Shown: one piece after another, positions 44,454 to 58,217 of the stretch
Position numbering within the stretch: position 1 is the stretch's first letter
Layout of the letters: every line of letters starts with the position of its first letter
NCBI GenBank assembly: GCA_008828725.1
Contig: MEHQ01003298.1
Coordinates: 25,984 to 89,983 of the forward strand
Source of the DNA: Saccharina japonica
Lineage: Eukaryota > Sar > Phaeophyceae > Laminariales > Laminariaceae
Direction of reading: 5' to 3'
Length of the DNA stretch: 64,000 bases
Notes under the pieces: model-generated
What the model was told of the DNA's origin: nothing
Seen by the model: only the letters and a program-made list of their open reading frames with translations
Database searches by the model: none
Program-made: the position numbers and the translations under genes

Positions 44454-47400
44454 GTGGGTCCATGTGTTCAGCTCAGGCTTTGTCTCTCTTATATCTCTCG
44501 GAACCAGCGGCAGCGGATAAATGTACAACATCTGAAAGCTCGTTTTGTAGCCTCTTTGTCTCTTGCTCGTATTTTTTGTATTTTGTACGTACGATATGAA
44601 AGTTGGCGGTATGTTCTGTAAAATCCTTTTCGTATATACCAGGCACCAGGCACCGAACCGCAAGGGGCTATCTACACCTCCCCTCTTGCAAGCGCACGGA
44701 GCAGTACCAGCCAGCCCCTCGCCGCCCACCATCCCCTGTCTTATCTTGTTGTGCGTTAGAGCGCGCCGCGGCGCGGTCAGCAGCAAAGACGTTTGAGTGA
44801 CCGAAGCCACCACACAGAACACCGCTTTACGACGTACTCGTACTTGTACCAGTATACCTGATACTCGGCTTGCATCATATTTTTTTATATGATGCAACAC
44901 TATTAATAGCAGTGTACTATCAATCGTAGTACAGGAGGGATAACCGTGATTCAAGGCGGCTTTTATGTACGAGGCACGTACCGGACGACTTTCTCGCTTG
45001 GTGCCGACGCTATGATAGCTTTTGCTGAGTGCTGTGTAATACGGCTAGCTCTAGCTATCTACGGCACGCCCCCACGGGCAGAGAGGATGAAATCGCTCGT
45101 GCAATGGAGGGACGCTTAGAGGCGCCCTGGCGGCGGTGGGGCTCGCACGCTTTCGTTGCCAGTGGACAGACAGCAGTGAGCACTCGTCACCCACTACGCA
45201 CGGGTACTATTAAACGAGTAGTATGTACACTTGGTAGGCGAGTATTGGGTTTCATGCTCTGATGACTCGCACAGCTGGAGAACCAGTCCAACTACACACT
45301 GCAGTGAGCAAGAGCAACCGGTGACCAACTTGTTTGGGATGCCCGTCCCCATCCCGAGTACCTGGTATGCAACAGAGAGTAGTAGCGGTGTACGCATATA
45401 GAGAGAAGCGCCGTGGTCAGGTGCTGCCACCACCATGCTGGTATATACGAGTACCAGGCATATGTACGGTACTACTGCTGTACCTGTTACTATTGGTCTA
45501 CCAGGTACCTGGTCGTGGTACCATTTTGTCCCTAAATATAAACACATTTTGTACATTAATATTCAATAAAATCATTGCTTATATTTCGGTACAGAGTGGT
45601 ATATATACAGCGGGGCTCGCACGGCAACGAAAACCTAAGTTTAATCCGTCAACAAAGTGTAAAAATACGAAAGAAAGACTTGCCAGCAGTGTGTGATACA
45701 TACTCGTGCATACGTAATGCGCGTGCGTGACTATCTATATACCTTTGAGAGTATAGTACCTGGTGTTGTATCATATCATATGTACGACAGGCATCGTGAG
45801 AGGAGTGTGGGAATATTTGAGATTGAGTATTGTGGTGAAATCGTCACTAATAGTTTTCGTGTATCATGCCTGGGGTACATATTTTATACCGCTAAAATTA
45901 ACTGGTATCACGCCATCTCTCTGGCGTCGTCAGCCCCCAGCTATGATGTTATGTTACACCTACTGCTGCTGCTGCTGCTGTACACCAACAAAGACTTTGC
46001 AAAGGAACAAACTCGTTCTGCCGTTCGTTCAGTGTTTCTGCCTCTTGGGTGCGGGAGGTCATGTTCCCGCGGGTTCTGGCCTCCTGACAGCAGTGGTCCA
46101 GTGCGTCGGTCTGCGGCCATCCGTTGTTTTCCATCTCTTTTCAACGTTTTGCGCGCTGTATATACGAACGAATGAACGTAGCCCAAGGCTGGCTGGCTTT
46201 CGTGTAACATGTACCTGTGGTCTGTGGTGTATATGTACTTGTCTGGCATCGTATCATATATAGGCGCAGCCTACGTATATTCGGTTGTCGGCTATTATAT
46301 TGCGCTGATCGTGCTCGTAGCGTCCACATGACGGCAGCCTACATACCAGGTACAACGCGTACCTTCAGTAGACCACAGTTATATACCGGTATACTTCTAC
46401 CGTACGAACATGAACGATATGTATACCGACAAAAGTTGCCCCCCTGGAGCCATGGGGTCAGTCATATTCCGCCGCATCTCGATTTCGTCACTCGTGCCTC
46501 GGACTCGGACACGCGTTATTTTAATGTAATATTAATAGTTGACGATCGTCCCTTGAGTCTCCCGAAACGGGGACGTTGATTTGATGTGTGTGTGTGTGTT
46601 CTTCACATTAAACCTTCCTTTCTACCCGTCGACGTCCAGCACATTAATGTGAAGAACACACACACACAGTGTCCGTGCCGATTCTTCATCCTAAAAAGGT
46701 ACCAGTTCTGTGGTCGCAAAACTACGACACAGATACTACGCTCAGTGCAGTAAGCAGAGCAGACACTGCAATGCCATATACGACAGGCAAGACCTACCCT
46801 GCTAGCAATCCAGGTGCATGCGAGAGAAAAAGACAAGAAATGAAAAAAAGCGAAAAGGAAACATATTAAAAGTAAACATACTGAAGCAAATCAACAATCA
46901 AGCAACCAAACAAAAGCATGACAAAATAAAAGAAAGAAAGTGTCGTGCTTCTCCCAGAGGAGATGCGTTGTCAGTTAATCTATACTCGTACGTATATTTA
47001 TTATTTATAAATTATCCGAAAAAATATTGAAATTGGATATATGTAAAAACTGAGTAATACAAAAGTACGAAAAAATAGAAAATGCATAAATATACAAATA
47101 CACAAATACACAAAACAAATACGCAAGAACACAGGGAACCCGGAAATGCGTGCCAAAGCGTGCACGCCAGCAAAGCTGCTTTGCCACACATCGCCACACC
47201 CCACCGCCGACACCACCACACCGGGGCGTGAAAAGCTACTACCGGTACGGAACTTGCGGATGCGCAGCCTTCCCCAGCCGAAGAGGTGCAAGCTACAAGC
47301 ACATCCGGTCCGCAGCCGGTGCCCCGGAGCCCGCAGCCAGTCAGTGTTGCGCAGTCCGCAGCTGGTCAGCAGTCGGCCGCCTGTGCAGCTTTGGCCCCCC

Positions 47401-50400
47401 ACCCTGCCGTCGGTTCTATGCTGGGGCCTGCACTATCGGAAGCCGCCGCGACCTGCCCTCCTCCGGCCGCGACGGCGCTATTAGTCGACACAGTTCGTCG
47501 TGAAATAATCGACGTTGCGGAGGAAGCCTGGGGCAAGGTCTCCCCCGTGTGGTAGTTGTTGCTCTCTTCACTTTGCGTGGAAAGTAAACAATATATGAAA
47601 TAAATATGTACGTACCTTGCACGAAAACCGTACGAACCCGCGGGTTTTGCGTTGTTTTCATACGATGCCTGTAGCGGTTTCGTTAGTGCAGTAGTGCCCC
47701 GAGAAAAGGGGCAAAAACCGTACGAAACCGCGGTTTTGTACGGTTTATTCATACGGTGCACCGTGGAGAAACAGCGGTTATGAACGGTTTTCCCTACGGG
47801 GATTGGAACCGCACCGTAGCAAAACCCGTTCCACGGGGAACCGCACCGAACCGCACCGTAGGATATATCACAGCACCGAACCGCACCGTAGGATTTACTA
47901 AATCTAAAAAACCGCACCGAACCGCACCGTAGGATTTCTGATTTTTGAAAACCGCACCGAACCGCACCGTAGGATGCATGAAAAAACCGAACCGCACCGT
48001 TGCATTTATGATTTCTGAAAACCGCACCGAACCGCACCGTAGGATTCCTGATTTGAGAAAACCGCACCGAACCGCACCGTAGGATTCCTGATTTCGGAAA
48101 ACCGCACCGTAGGATTTACAATATCGGATAACCGCACCGAACCGCACCGTAAGATTTCCGCTTTCTGAAAACCGCACCGAACCGGACCGTAGGATTTTCG
48201 GAAAAAAAAACCGCACCGTGCACGGACGGTTAACCGTAAAGAACCCTGGAAAAAACGAAGGCAAAGAAAAGAAAATGAACGAAAAAGCGAAAATAAATGG
48301 ATACCAGTATCAAACAAAAAAAACAAAGAAAGTATCGTGCGCCGCCCGGAAATATGGCAGACAGAATTAAAACAACAAAACAAAAACAAAAACAACGTAC
48401 GATGACACTCGTAAAGAGAAGAAGATTGAGAACGAAAGGAAAGGGCAGGCAACCGAAGCAAAACAAAAGCCCCCCCCAGGCAGCAGAGGCAGTTTTTTTT
48501 ACCGGTAATACAGACAGGTTCTCTACAATTGTCGGTCTGGTACCTTGCTCCGTATATATTTTAAAAAAAAACACAACAGCTGTGAGCACGAGGATTTCGT
48601 CGAAGCTCATCTTTGCTAGCTGAGTGTAATACTTCGATCGCGCGTACTTACGGATTTTATAGATGTCCTCATGTAGGATGTACATCCCGTATGAGGTATT
48701 TCTCTTGCATGCACCTGGATTGCTAGCAGGGTAGGTCTTGCCTGTCGTATATACATGGCATTGCGTTGTCTGCTCTGCTTACTGCACTGAGCGTAGTATC
48801 TCTGTGTCGTAGTTTTGTGACCACATAACTGGTACCTTTTTAGGATGAAGAATCGGCACGGACACTGGGTGTGCTGGATGTCGACGGGTAGAAAGGAAGG
48901 TTTAATGTGAAGAGAACACACACACACATACCCTGTCTGCCGTCTTCTTCCTGATTTTGTCAACCGCCGTTCACCTATCCCCTAGTCCATACTGAAGAAC
49001 ACACGCACGCACACACAACCGTTGCGCCCCCCCTCCCCATTCCCTTGGCCGCCACCCCATACTCGTACAACGGAGGTGTGTGTATGTTCTTCACATCAAA
49101 CCGTCCTTTCTATATATCATACCCGTCGACATCCAGCACACCCAGTGTCTGTGCCGGTTCTTCGTCCTAGAGAGATATCGGTTATGTGGTCACTAAACTA
49201 CGACACATATATATATATATACTACTGTACGCTGCAATGCAATACAACGGATGTGTGGCGCTTCCGTTCCTACTCAATCCCGTCTAATCATCTTGCCAAA
49301 CACGAAAAAAGACAAAGAAAGAGAGGAGAAAATAACGAAAACAAAAATGAACACTGCTGTCTGTCTTGTGTAACTAAACAAATGAAGAAAACCTAAGAAA
49401 ATGTATACGGCAGGAACGGAAAACAAAGGCAAACAGCGACCACAACAAAATAAATTAAACCAATCAACGATGTGTGCTGGTGCTGCATGCAAGACGATCA
49501 CTCTTTTTAAGTCACCAGGTATTTCATCACGACTGTTTTTGTGCGAGTAAGTACCAACCATGTTTTCGAACCCCAACTACTAATATTACTCGTGTACCTT
49601 GCTTGGGTAGAGCTGACCAGGTATGTTTGTGTGCTTGTGTGTTCCATGTACATATCATACTTATATATATGTACATCCTACATGAGGACATATAAAATCC
49701 TCAAGTACACGCGATCGAAGTATTACACTCAGCTAGCAAATATGAGCTTCGACGAAATCCTCGAGCTCACAGCTGTTGTTTTTTTTTTTTAATTTTTTAC
49801 CTTTTCAATATACATGATGTGCGTATGGTATACTCAGAAGTAGAGGTTACCACGTATTCGATGCCATGGTTGAGGTACACTATGTACGAGACAAAAGGGA
49901 ACAACGCTATGTAGGCACGTTTACCATCGTTTTTTTCCGCTTCTTTTTCACCCTTATTATTGGTATTTTCTCTCTCCTTCCTAATATTACGGGGGACCAT
50001 AGTAAATACTAGTTAATAGGACCTACGGTACACGCAAAAACCTGTTTATTAACCTATTTTTACTGACAATATTTCAGGGTTCTTTACGGTTAACCGTCCG
50101 TGCACGGTGCGTTTTTTTTTTTTCGGAAATCCTACGGTCCGGTTCGGTGCGGTTTTCAGAAAGCGGAAATCTTACGGTGCGGTTCGGTGCGGTTTCCGAT
50201 ATTGTAAATCCTACGATGCGGTTCGGTTTTTTCCGTGCATCCTACGGTGCGGTTCGGTGCGGTTTTCATAAATCAGGAATCCTACGGCTTGCGGTTCGGT
50301 GCGGTTTTCCGAAATCGTAAATGCAACGGTGCGGATCGTTTTTTTCATGCATCCTACGGTGCGGTTCGGTGCGGTTTTCTTAAATCAGGAATCCTACGGT

Positions 50401-53400
50401 GCGGTTCGGTGCGGTTTTCAGAAATCGTAAATGCAACGGTGCGGTTCGGTTTTTTCATGCATCCTACGGTGCGGTTCGGTGCGGTTTTCAAAAATCAGAA
50501 ATCCTACGGTGCGGTTCGGTGCGGTTTTTTAGATTTAGTAAATCCTACGGTGCGGTTCGGTGCTGTGATACATCCTACGGTGCGGTTCGGTGCGGTTCCC
50601 CGTTGAACGGGTTTTGCTACGGTGCGGTTCCAATCCCCGTAGGGAAAACCGTTCATAACCGCTGTTTCTCCACGGTGCACCGTATGAATAAACCGTACAA
50701 AACCGCGGTTTCGTACGGTTTTTGCCCCTTTTCTCGGGGCACTACTGCACTAACGAAACCGCTACAGGCATCGTATGAAAACAACGCAAAACCCGCGGGT
50801 TCGTACGGTTTTCGTGCAAGGTACGTACATATTTATTTCATGTATTGTTTACTTTCCACGCAAAGTGAAGAGAGCAACAACTACCACACGGGGGAGACCT
50901 TGCCCCAGGCTTCCTCCGCAACGTCGATTATTTCACGACGAACTGTATCGACTAATAGCGCCGTCGCGGCCGGATCGCGGCGGCTTCCGATAGGGCAGGC
51001 CCCAGCATAGAACCGACGGCAGGGTGGGGGGCCAAAGCTGCACAGGCGGCCGACTGCTGACCAGCTGCGGACTGCGCAACACTGACTGGCTGCGGGCTCC
51101 GGGGCACCAGCTGCGGGCTGCAGACCGGATGTGCTTGTAGCTTGCACCTCTTCGGCTGGGGAAGCTGCGCATCCGCAAGTTCCGTACCGGTAGTAGCTTT
51201 TCACGCCCCGGTGTGGTGGTGTCGGCGGTGGGGTGTGGCGATGTGTGGCAAAGCAGCTTTGCTGGCGTGCACGCTTTGGCACGCATTTCCGGGTTCCCTG
51301 TGTTCTTGCGTATTTGTGTAGTTGTGTAGTTGTATATTTGTGTATATTATGTTTTCGTACTTTAGTATTGCTCAGTTTTTACATATATCCAATTTCAATA
51401 TTTTTTCGGATAATTTATAAATAACAACTACTCGTATAGATTAGCTGATAAAAAAGAAATAATTATTAAGAATAAGTTAGTACGTACCTGGTATGAAATA
51501 TGAAATACGTACATATATACTCCGAATATATAAGTATACCACGTATATAATTCAACTTTTTTGCATTTTAACGTCGAAAACAAAAAGTAATAATCAAAAT
51601 ATGAAATACCATAAGATCAACCAAGCTAGCGGGAGCACTTTTGACACGAAACCGAGCAGAAATCGCCATAAACCTTGCGAAACCGTGACCCCATACGAGC
51701 TGGGCCAGCCAAGACGCTGCCAGAACGGTTGATTGGCCATGCCCCGCTCAATAATACGAATTTCAACATGATTTTTTGACACGGTGTTGTTTATGTCCTA
51801 ACCTACCTTTGCGATGTCATCCCCTTTTTCTTTCTTTTTTTTCCCTAGGATATACGAGCTGGGCCAGCCAAGAAACGTACAAAGCTTCCTAAAGTCGAAT
51901 CTCGTGAACCACTGCGAATTAGGCTACACAAATTTGAAGCGCCAACCCTGACATACCAGTGATTGTGCAAAAAAAAACGGTATGTGAAAAATTATATACA
52001 TATTTTTTTCTCGACTCGATCTCGCCGAGATATCCGCGAAAACTCGAAAACATTTTTTTCATTCTAATTTCGTATAAAAAATGTCATCAACATGAAATTT
52101 GGTGAAGACAATGCTGAGGACACAAGGAGAAGATCGATGTAAGTCTCGTTGCCCAATTCTCCATCCATCAAGAGATATGACCAAAACTCGATTCCATATA
52201 TAAGTCAAGTAATTACGGAAAAATGGCATTTCCGCCATGCCCCGACCAATTTTGAGAGTTTTACTCTGACATTTTAACCACGTCTTTGAACCGTACGTGC
52301 AAAAATACCTGCCGCCTGCCCTCTTTGATTTATTTTTTTCCGAGAGTTTTGATCGCTTTTGCATTTTTTTCGATTTTTGGATCGTCGTATCTCTCGAGGA
52401 AAAAAAAAAAAAAAGGAAAAAAAAAAAAAAAAGGGCAGGCGGCAAGTGTGTTGGTTAGTACATGATCTACACTGTGTCCAAATTCCAGGTCCAAATTCGT
52501 TAAATTGGTCGGGGCATGGCCAATCTGCTTTAAAAACATTATTTTGGCTGGCCCAGCTCGTATGACCGATCCAAAAACCCGTAAAAATTAAAAACGGTCT
52601 TAACTAGTGGGAAAAAACTAAAAATGAAAAGAGATGGCACGGAATACATTGGCACGTAGGATTCAAATACGAGGTTAAAATTTGAGTCCGAAATTTGCAA
52701 AATTTAGCGGGGCATCGCAGTTTTACTGCCGTTTTCGTAATTACCTGTTTTAAGTATTGATTCGTTTTTTTGTTATATCTCTTGCTGGGTAACGAATAGG
52801 GCAATGCTACTAACATCGATCGTCTCCTTGTGCCTCAAGCATTGTGCACACCAATTTTCAGCTTGATCGGGAACGACGATTTTTTTAGCTGTCATGTAAA
52901 TTTAGTGTCAAAATCTGGTAAAAAATCAGAATTTTTGGTACTTTCGGGTTTTCGCGGATATCTCGGCGAAATCGAGTCGGTTTTTATAAAAGTTCAGAAA
53001 AGTTCATATACTTTCTTTTATGCATCTCCAAAAATATGTCAGGATCATCTCTTCCAATTTTCGAATCCTTACTCGCAAAATTGGAGGCGTTAGAAGCTCA
53101 CAACAGAAAATCCATTTTATGGCTGGCCCAGCTCGTAGCACCGTTCCGAGGTCGATGGAACCGCGGTTTGTATACGGTTTCAAGTTAACCGCACCGTTAA
53201 ATAACCGATCTAACGGGTTTTGGCACCGTATCTTGATGCACACGGTGCGGTGCGGTTTCTATGACATTCCTACGGTGCGGTTCGGTGCGGTTTTAAGAAA
53301 TCGAGAATCTTACGGTGCGGTTCGGTGCGGTTTTCAGATATTGAAAATCCTACGGTGCGGTTCGTTATTGTGATATTTCCTACGGTGCGGTTCGGTGCGG

Positions 53401-56400
53401 TTTTCCGATATCGCAAAACCTACGGTGCGGTTCGGTGCGGTTTTCAGATATTGAAAATCCTACGGTGCGGTTCGGTGCGGTTTTCACATATTGTAAATCC
53501 TACGGTGCGGTTCGGTGCGGTTTTCAGATGTCGTGAACCCTACGGTGCGGTTCGGTTATATTTTGTTTCCTACGGTGCGGTTCGTTGCGGTTTTCCGATA
53601 TCGCATAACCTGCGGTGCGGTGCGGTTTTCAAGAGGGCAAACATCCTACGGTGCGGTTCGGTAACCGCACCGAACCGCTAGGAAAAACCGCACCGTAAAG
53701 AACCCTGCAATATTTGGTCCTATTTACTATGGTCCTTTCCTGATAGTCGTAACTCAGATCCGAGATCACAAAGTATTGCTGTAGGCGTTTCTCCCTTCTC
53801 CCTCCTGTCGACGGCTATGTATAAGGAACGGTTTAATGTACTGTGTAAAGAACTCACACACACTACTCGTGCGGCCATTCAATGGTTGATTTGGTTTGAT
53901 CGGCTCAGGGTTTGAGTTGGTTTCTTTCATTCGTCTTGTACATTGTACAGCAGCAGTGACCCCTCAACCACTTTCTCTCGAATTACTAGTTGTGTATATA
54001 ATACCGGTATGATATACCAGGTACAATATAGTTAGCAGTATGCGGCGAGAAAGAAGCAAACCCTTCTCGATGTACTGGCAACACGCAAGATAAAACACCC
54101 CCCCCATGAGTATAAATATATGATATATTTATAGGTTGGGTTGGCGTCGGTTGGCAACGACGCTGTAAAACACGCCACTCGCTGCGTGGGCTAGACAACC
54201 AGGGTGCCGTTTTTTTTTGTTATTTTTTTTTGGCGGTCACCAAAGCTGGCGGTCGAGTAGATCATTTGTGCGGGGTGGAGAACCTTTGTTCCGCACAAGG
54301 GGAATGGTCGTATCACGTAGTGTTAATATGGTAAGGCGTCCGCGAGGCAGTTACATAGTAAAACCCATTGCTGTCTCCGGAAGTGGCCACACCAGAAATT
54401 AAATTAACTCATTGAAGCTGTCGTCCATATGCAAGTCCGCCTCAGAGGCGGTTCTTAGCAGGATGCAGCTCACCCTCCATGCGACTCGCCCAATACCTCA
54501 CGGCGTTTCGCGCTTGGTGCAAGCAATGTCTGCCTGGTTGGTGAAAACCCAACGCGCTCCGTCCCGGCATTGTAGGGATGCGAGGGTCTATGGTCATATG
54601 ACTACGGCCCTGCACAACATGAGTACCCCCCCCCATGAGTACCCCCCCCCCCCCCTCCACCCCTCGCACGATTTTGCAATGCTGGACGGCCGGGAAAGTG
54701 TTTGTGTGCTTTCTTCACATTAAACCTTCCTTTCTACCCGTCGACATCCAGCACACCCAGTGTCCCGTGCCGATTCTTCATCCCAGAGAGGTACCAGTTC
54801 TGTGTGCAGACGCTTATTGAGCGCGCGAGGTGTCTTGTATGGCAACGTAGTCGCCAAGATATTTCCAACTCCACTACCGTTTTCGTTGCCCTCGCCGTTT
54901 CTGTGTCTTTTCGAGAAAATACCGTAAAAAAAGCGTTGAGTTGGCACGGGGTACAGTTGGATGTCGACGGGTAGAAAGGAAGGTTTAATGTGAAGAACAC
55001 GCAGGGGCGGAATCCGACGCAAGTCGAAGAGGGGAAGAAAGTGCTGAAATCTTGTCGCGATAAAAATGCAAGGCACGTACCGTAGTGGGGAGGGGGGGAG
55101 GGGGAGAGCCTACTTAGTGACCCCGGATCTGAGTTACGACTGAAGAGGGAGAGAGAAAATAAATGGGATGGATGTCGACGGGTAGAAAGGACGGTTTCAT
55201 GTGAAGAGCACACAGGGTGCGTGCGACGACTACTACCGCTGTTTTTCGGCGCTCGTTTTTTTTTTTTTTTTTTTGTCAACAAACGGTTGAGGGTTGCTAC
55301 TTACTGTAAAGTCGAAACCATTGTTAACGATCGTACATGCTCGGAAGGCTCTCGACCATATCTTTCCGAAAATACCTCGTTCGGTATTTTTTTTCGGCAA
55401 TTTGGCAACCTTGAACCTTTTCTCGTTCTGGAAAATGAAAAAAATCCAGCCTTGAAAAATGTTCACACACACCCCGTTGTGCGATGAACTCGAAAACTTT
55501 TTTTTTTTTCCTGGGTAGGCTCGGAAATGCATTCCGTTGGTTGTGTTATCTTGCGTGTTGTATTCTATGGGGTATAACCCTACAAAATATGGGTCATATG
55601 GGTCATACCCATATAGGCTGCATTATTCGTACGCCATTATTTATTCCTGGTATACGTGTGATATGGTTATTGCTGGTTGTCGCCGGTGGCGTTTGCAGTA
55701 CGTCCGCTCTAGCTACGGTATACTCTGGTCCGGATTATAAGGACATTTTTTATGTCAACATCTAATCGAAATGGCCCTTGATTTTTCGGATCAGAGGGAT
55801 ACGAAGCATTATGACAGCTGAGCCGTACTATCAATACCTTCGTACGAGGTAATATTAAAAAAATTAGAAAAGCAACAGCTGGGAGATCGAGGATTTCGTC
55901 GAAACTCATCTTTGCTCGTACGTATAGCTGAGTGTAATATATACCAGCTATTTGATTTAGTAAGCTGGAGATTTTCCTCAAAACTCATATTTCCAAGTTT
56001 GGGTGTGATACTTGGATTGCATATTATACGTACGACCGTAAAGATCCGTTGTCGTCTGCACCTATATATGTATAGTTATGTTTGTGAATTTTTCGCACTT
56101 TTCGCAACTTTTCTCTTCGTACGAGCACTTTTCGGCAAAACGCTAAGTGCTCCGACACAGCAAGCCCGCCCGGACACATTGGTCGAGGTTTGGGCTCGAT
56201 CCGAGCTCTGTGGCTCGCGTGGCGGGCGCTCGAAGTTTTTTTTCCCGCGGGAGTGGATAAGCCGATTTCCCGGGCTTTCTGCATGAGGCCGTGTTTCGTA
56301 CGTACGTGCCAGTAAATAATACCGTAATGTCCTGTTGTTTGCCCTGCTTTCACGGGCTGATCATGAGCACACAGGAGAGCCCAGACACAGATAGGCAACA

Positions 56401-58185
56401 TAACATGTGCAGAGAGCACAACGTTACAACTCTGCCTAATAAACACCAGCAGGTAACACCGTGCGTGGGTGACACACCCATCTCTGCGCTGTTCTGCTGT
56501 GGCTTAGCTGTGTCTATCGGAGCCTGCCCCGTAATCCACCATCTACCTCTTTCAGTTGTCCTGATGTGTGCGACTGACTCACGCTCACGCCAGCCGGAAA
56601 TGTAATGGCCTCTTTAATCCTTTATCATACGAGTAGGATCTTGGAGTATACTGAAGCTCACCCCAGAAATCTACGAGACATCAGACAACACGCAACGAAC
56701 ACAAACGAGGTCACAGCCCCGCCTAGAAGCACAAGCAGCAGCAGGCGTTCCTGTGGCAGGTTCGCCGGGTACTGCTGTAGCTGTTAGTGGTTGCTTCATC
56801 GGGGGCTTGCACATCCGTCATCAGCAATCACACCACACCTCTCTCTCTCTTGTGCGCTGCTGTCTGCTGCCTGCCTGTGCTTGCATGATGTATGTGTCGT
56901 GCGCCTGGCGCGAGTCGCGACAAATAATACTGTACCGGTATTTGGGCAAATCATTTTTGGTCATATAGTCAAATGGTCACCATGTCCGATTTTGAATGTG
57001 AAGGCTTGAGTTCGATCCTCATAGCGATGCATTTTTTGTTTTGTTTTTTTTTGTATGGGAGGTTTGGTCGAGAGTTTCAGCCCCTTCTTCGGTGCATCCT
57101 TTTCTACTTCTTCTGCAAATACTATCCCACCACTACTGTTGTACGAGAACTGCTGTGTCCCATATGTCACGCGTGCGTGCGTGTGCGGTATCCTGACCTT
57201 GAGCGCCACAACAATAAAATATTGACAAATTTTAATATAATAAAAATTTTGGCGGGATCCTTAACAAATCTCTAACGGTCGAGTCAATATTAATGGTTCC
57301 ATCATGTTTCCGAGTATGTTTTATCCTCAAAAATGCAGGTACAGTTTTTTAAACGTCTGATTTTATGTATAGTACTACGCAGATATTTCATAACGTCGTA
57401 CTTATGTACTATACCAGTATGCAATATGATACTATGCGTATGATACAATATCGCATGTTTTTGTATTAATAGTAGATTTTCGATTTGTCCTTGCGCCACT
57501 CCCCTAGGCACGTCCCGGAGGGGAACCTTGTATATATATATAGGTGCGGGTAAACCGATACACATTTCGGTGGAACGACAAAATATTTCTTGGTTGGCCT
57601 CCGACTCCTTTGTTTTGCTTGCGCAGCATGTTATACATACTCGTATGATATACGTACCAGGTATATATTACAGGGCACCTAATAAGAAACAGGAAATCTG
57701 GTCCAGGCTGGATTTTTTATTTGAGAGCGGGTGCGTTCGACACTAACTTCAGTATATTGACTCGCCGAAATCCTTGTGTTCTTGTAAATCTCGGCCTGTC
57801 TTTCTTATTGCTGGTTTTTTCGTTATTAATAGGTGTCCTGCATTGCTGTATGTTATGATAGAGCCAGCTTTTTGGCACAACGGTCGTTTTAACTCCCAAT
57901 AACCCTGACCCTGCCCGATGCGCGGACGGTACCCGCCGAGACCCGTCGCACGCTTTTTTTCCTTCTCTGTACTGCGACGAGTATCGAGAAAGTATGCCGT
58001 GACCGCGAGATACAAGTAGCTCCGCAGCGTTTCTTCCTCGGTAAACAGCTGATCGAATCACACGTGAGGCTCTACTGCTATACGCATATATATGCATGCA
58101 GTTCTACTGCTGTCATATTTACTTACCAGGTACATTTTTTATTCAACAGTAATCTAAACACCCACTACTACTACTGCTACTACTA

Positions 58186-58217
<32 letters not shown>

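Larger units (their letters stand above)
46971..51448. repeat. Giant imperfect palindrome in transporter intron 1
   Basis: 46971-48248 pairs with 50075-51448, then 48557-48690 with about 49660-49792, and dispersed repeat M (48840-48930) with 49085-49200 near the centre. The arms are about 2.1 kb with indels. The outer arms are two inverted copies of one hAT-like element; the inner parts are unrelated repeats in mirror order, so the whole block was probably inverted and duplicated as a unit. Confidence 0.82.
50075..53707. mobile_element. hAT-like DNA transposon, nonautonomous, complete ends (3,633 bp)
   Basis: It starts CAGGGTTCTTTACGGT and ends with its exact inverse, ACCGTAAAGAACCCTG. CAATATTT flanks it on both sides (50067-50074 and 53708-53715). 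A CAGGG terminus and an 8-bp duplication are hallmarks of the hAT superfamily. Both subterminal regions are long arrays of a 41-bp unit containing GCGGTTCGGTGCGGTTTTC. No transposase (no DDE or hAT dimerisation blocks) is recognised; the interior instead holds a short unassigned frame and a foldback element at 51694-53137. It was probably mobilised in trans. Confidence 0.85.
49988..53741. mobile_element. MITE family 1 split by the hAT-like element
   Basis: The left part (49988-50074) has TACGGGGGACCATAGTAAAT and the CCTATTTTTACTGACAATATT core; the right part (53708-53741) has CAATATTTGGTCCTATTTAC. The halves are continuous apart from the hAT insertion and its 8-bp duplication. Confidence 0.85.

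Noticed and set aside
44112-44954. 280-codon minus-strand frame over the transporter start
   Set aside because: Antisense shadow of exon 1, with low-complexity composition and no domain.
47286-47555. Frame ending VRREIIDVAEEAWGK as a transposase N-terminus
   Set aside because: Only 89 codons, no zinc-finger or catalytic block, and the second copy differs by indels, so no function is assigned.
47815-48215. CRISPR-like regular repeats
   Set aside because: The units are contiguous and degenerate, the variable half is not unique spacer sequence, no cas genes are present, and the setting is eukaryotic.
47366-48461. Frames of 150-230 codons with YGAVRCGF repeats, also at 50235-51010 and 53325-53681
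   Set aside because: They are the 41-bp subterminal arrays of the hAT-like element read as protein; all frames stay open because the unit lacks stops.
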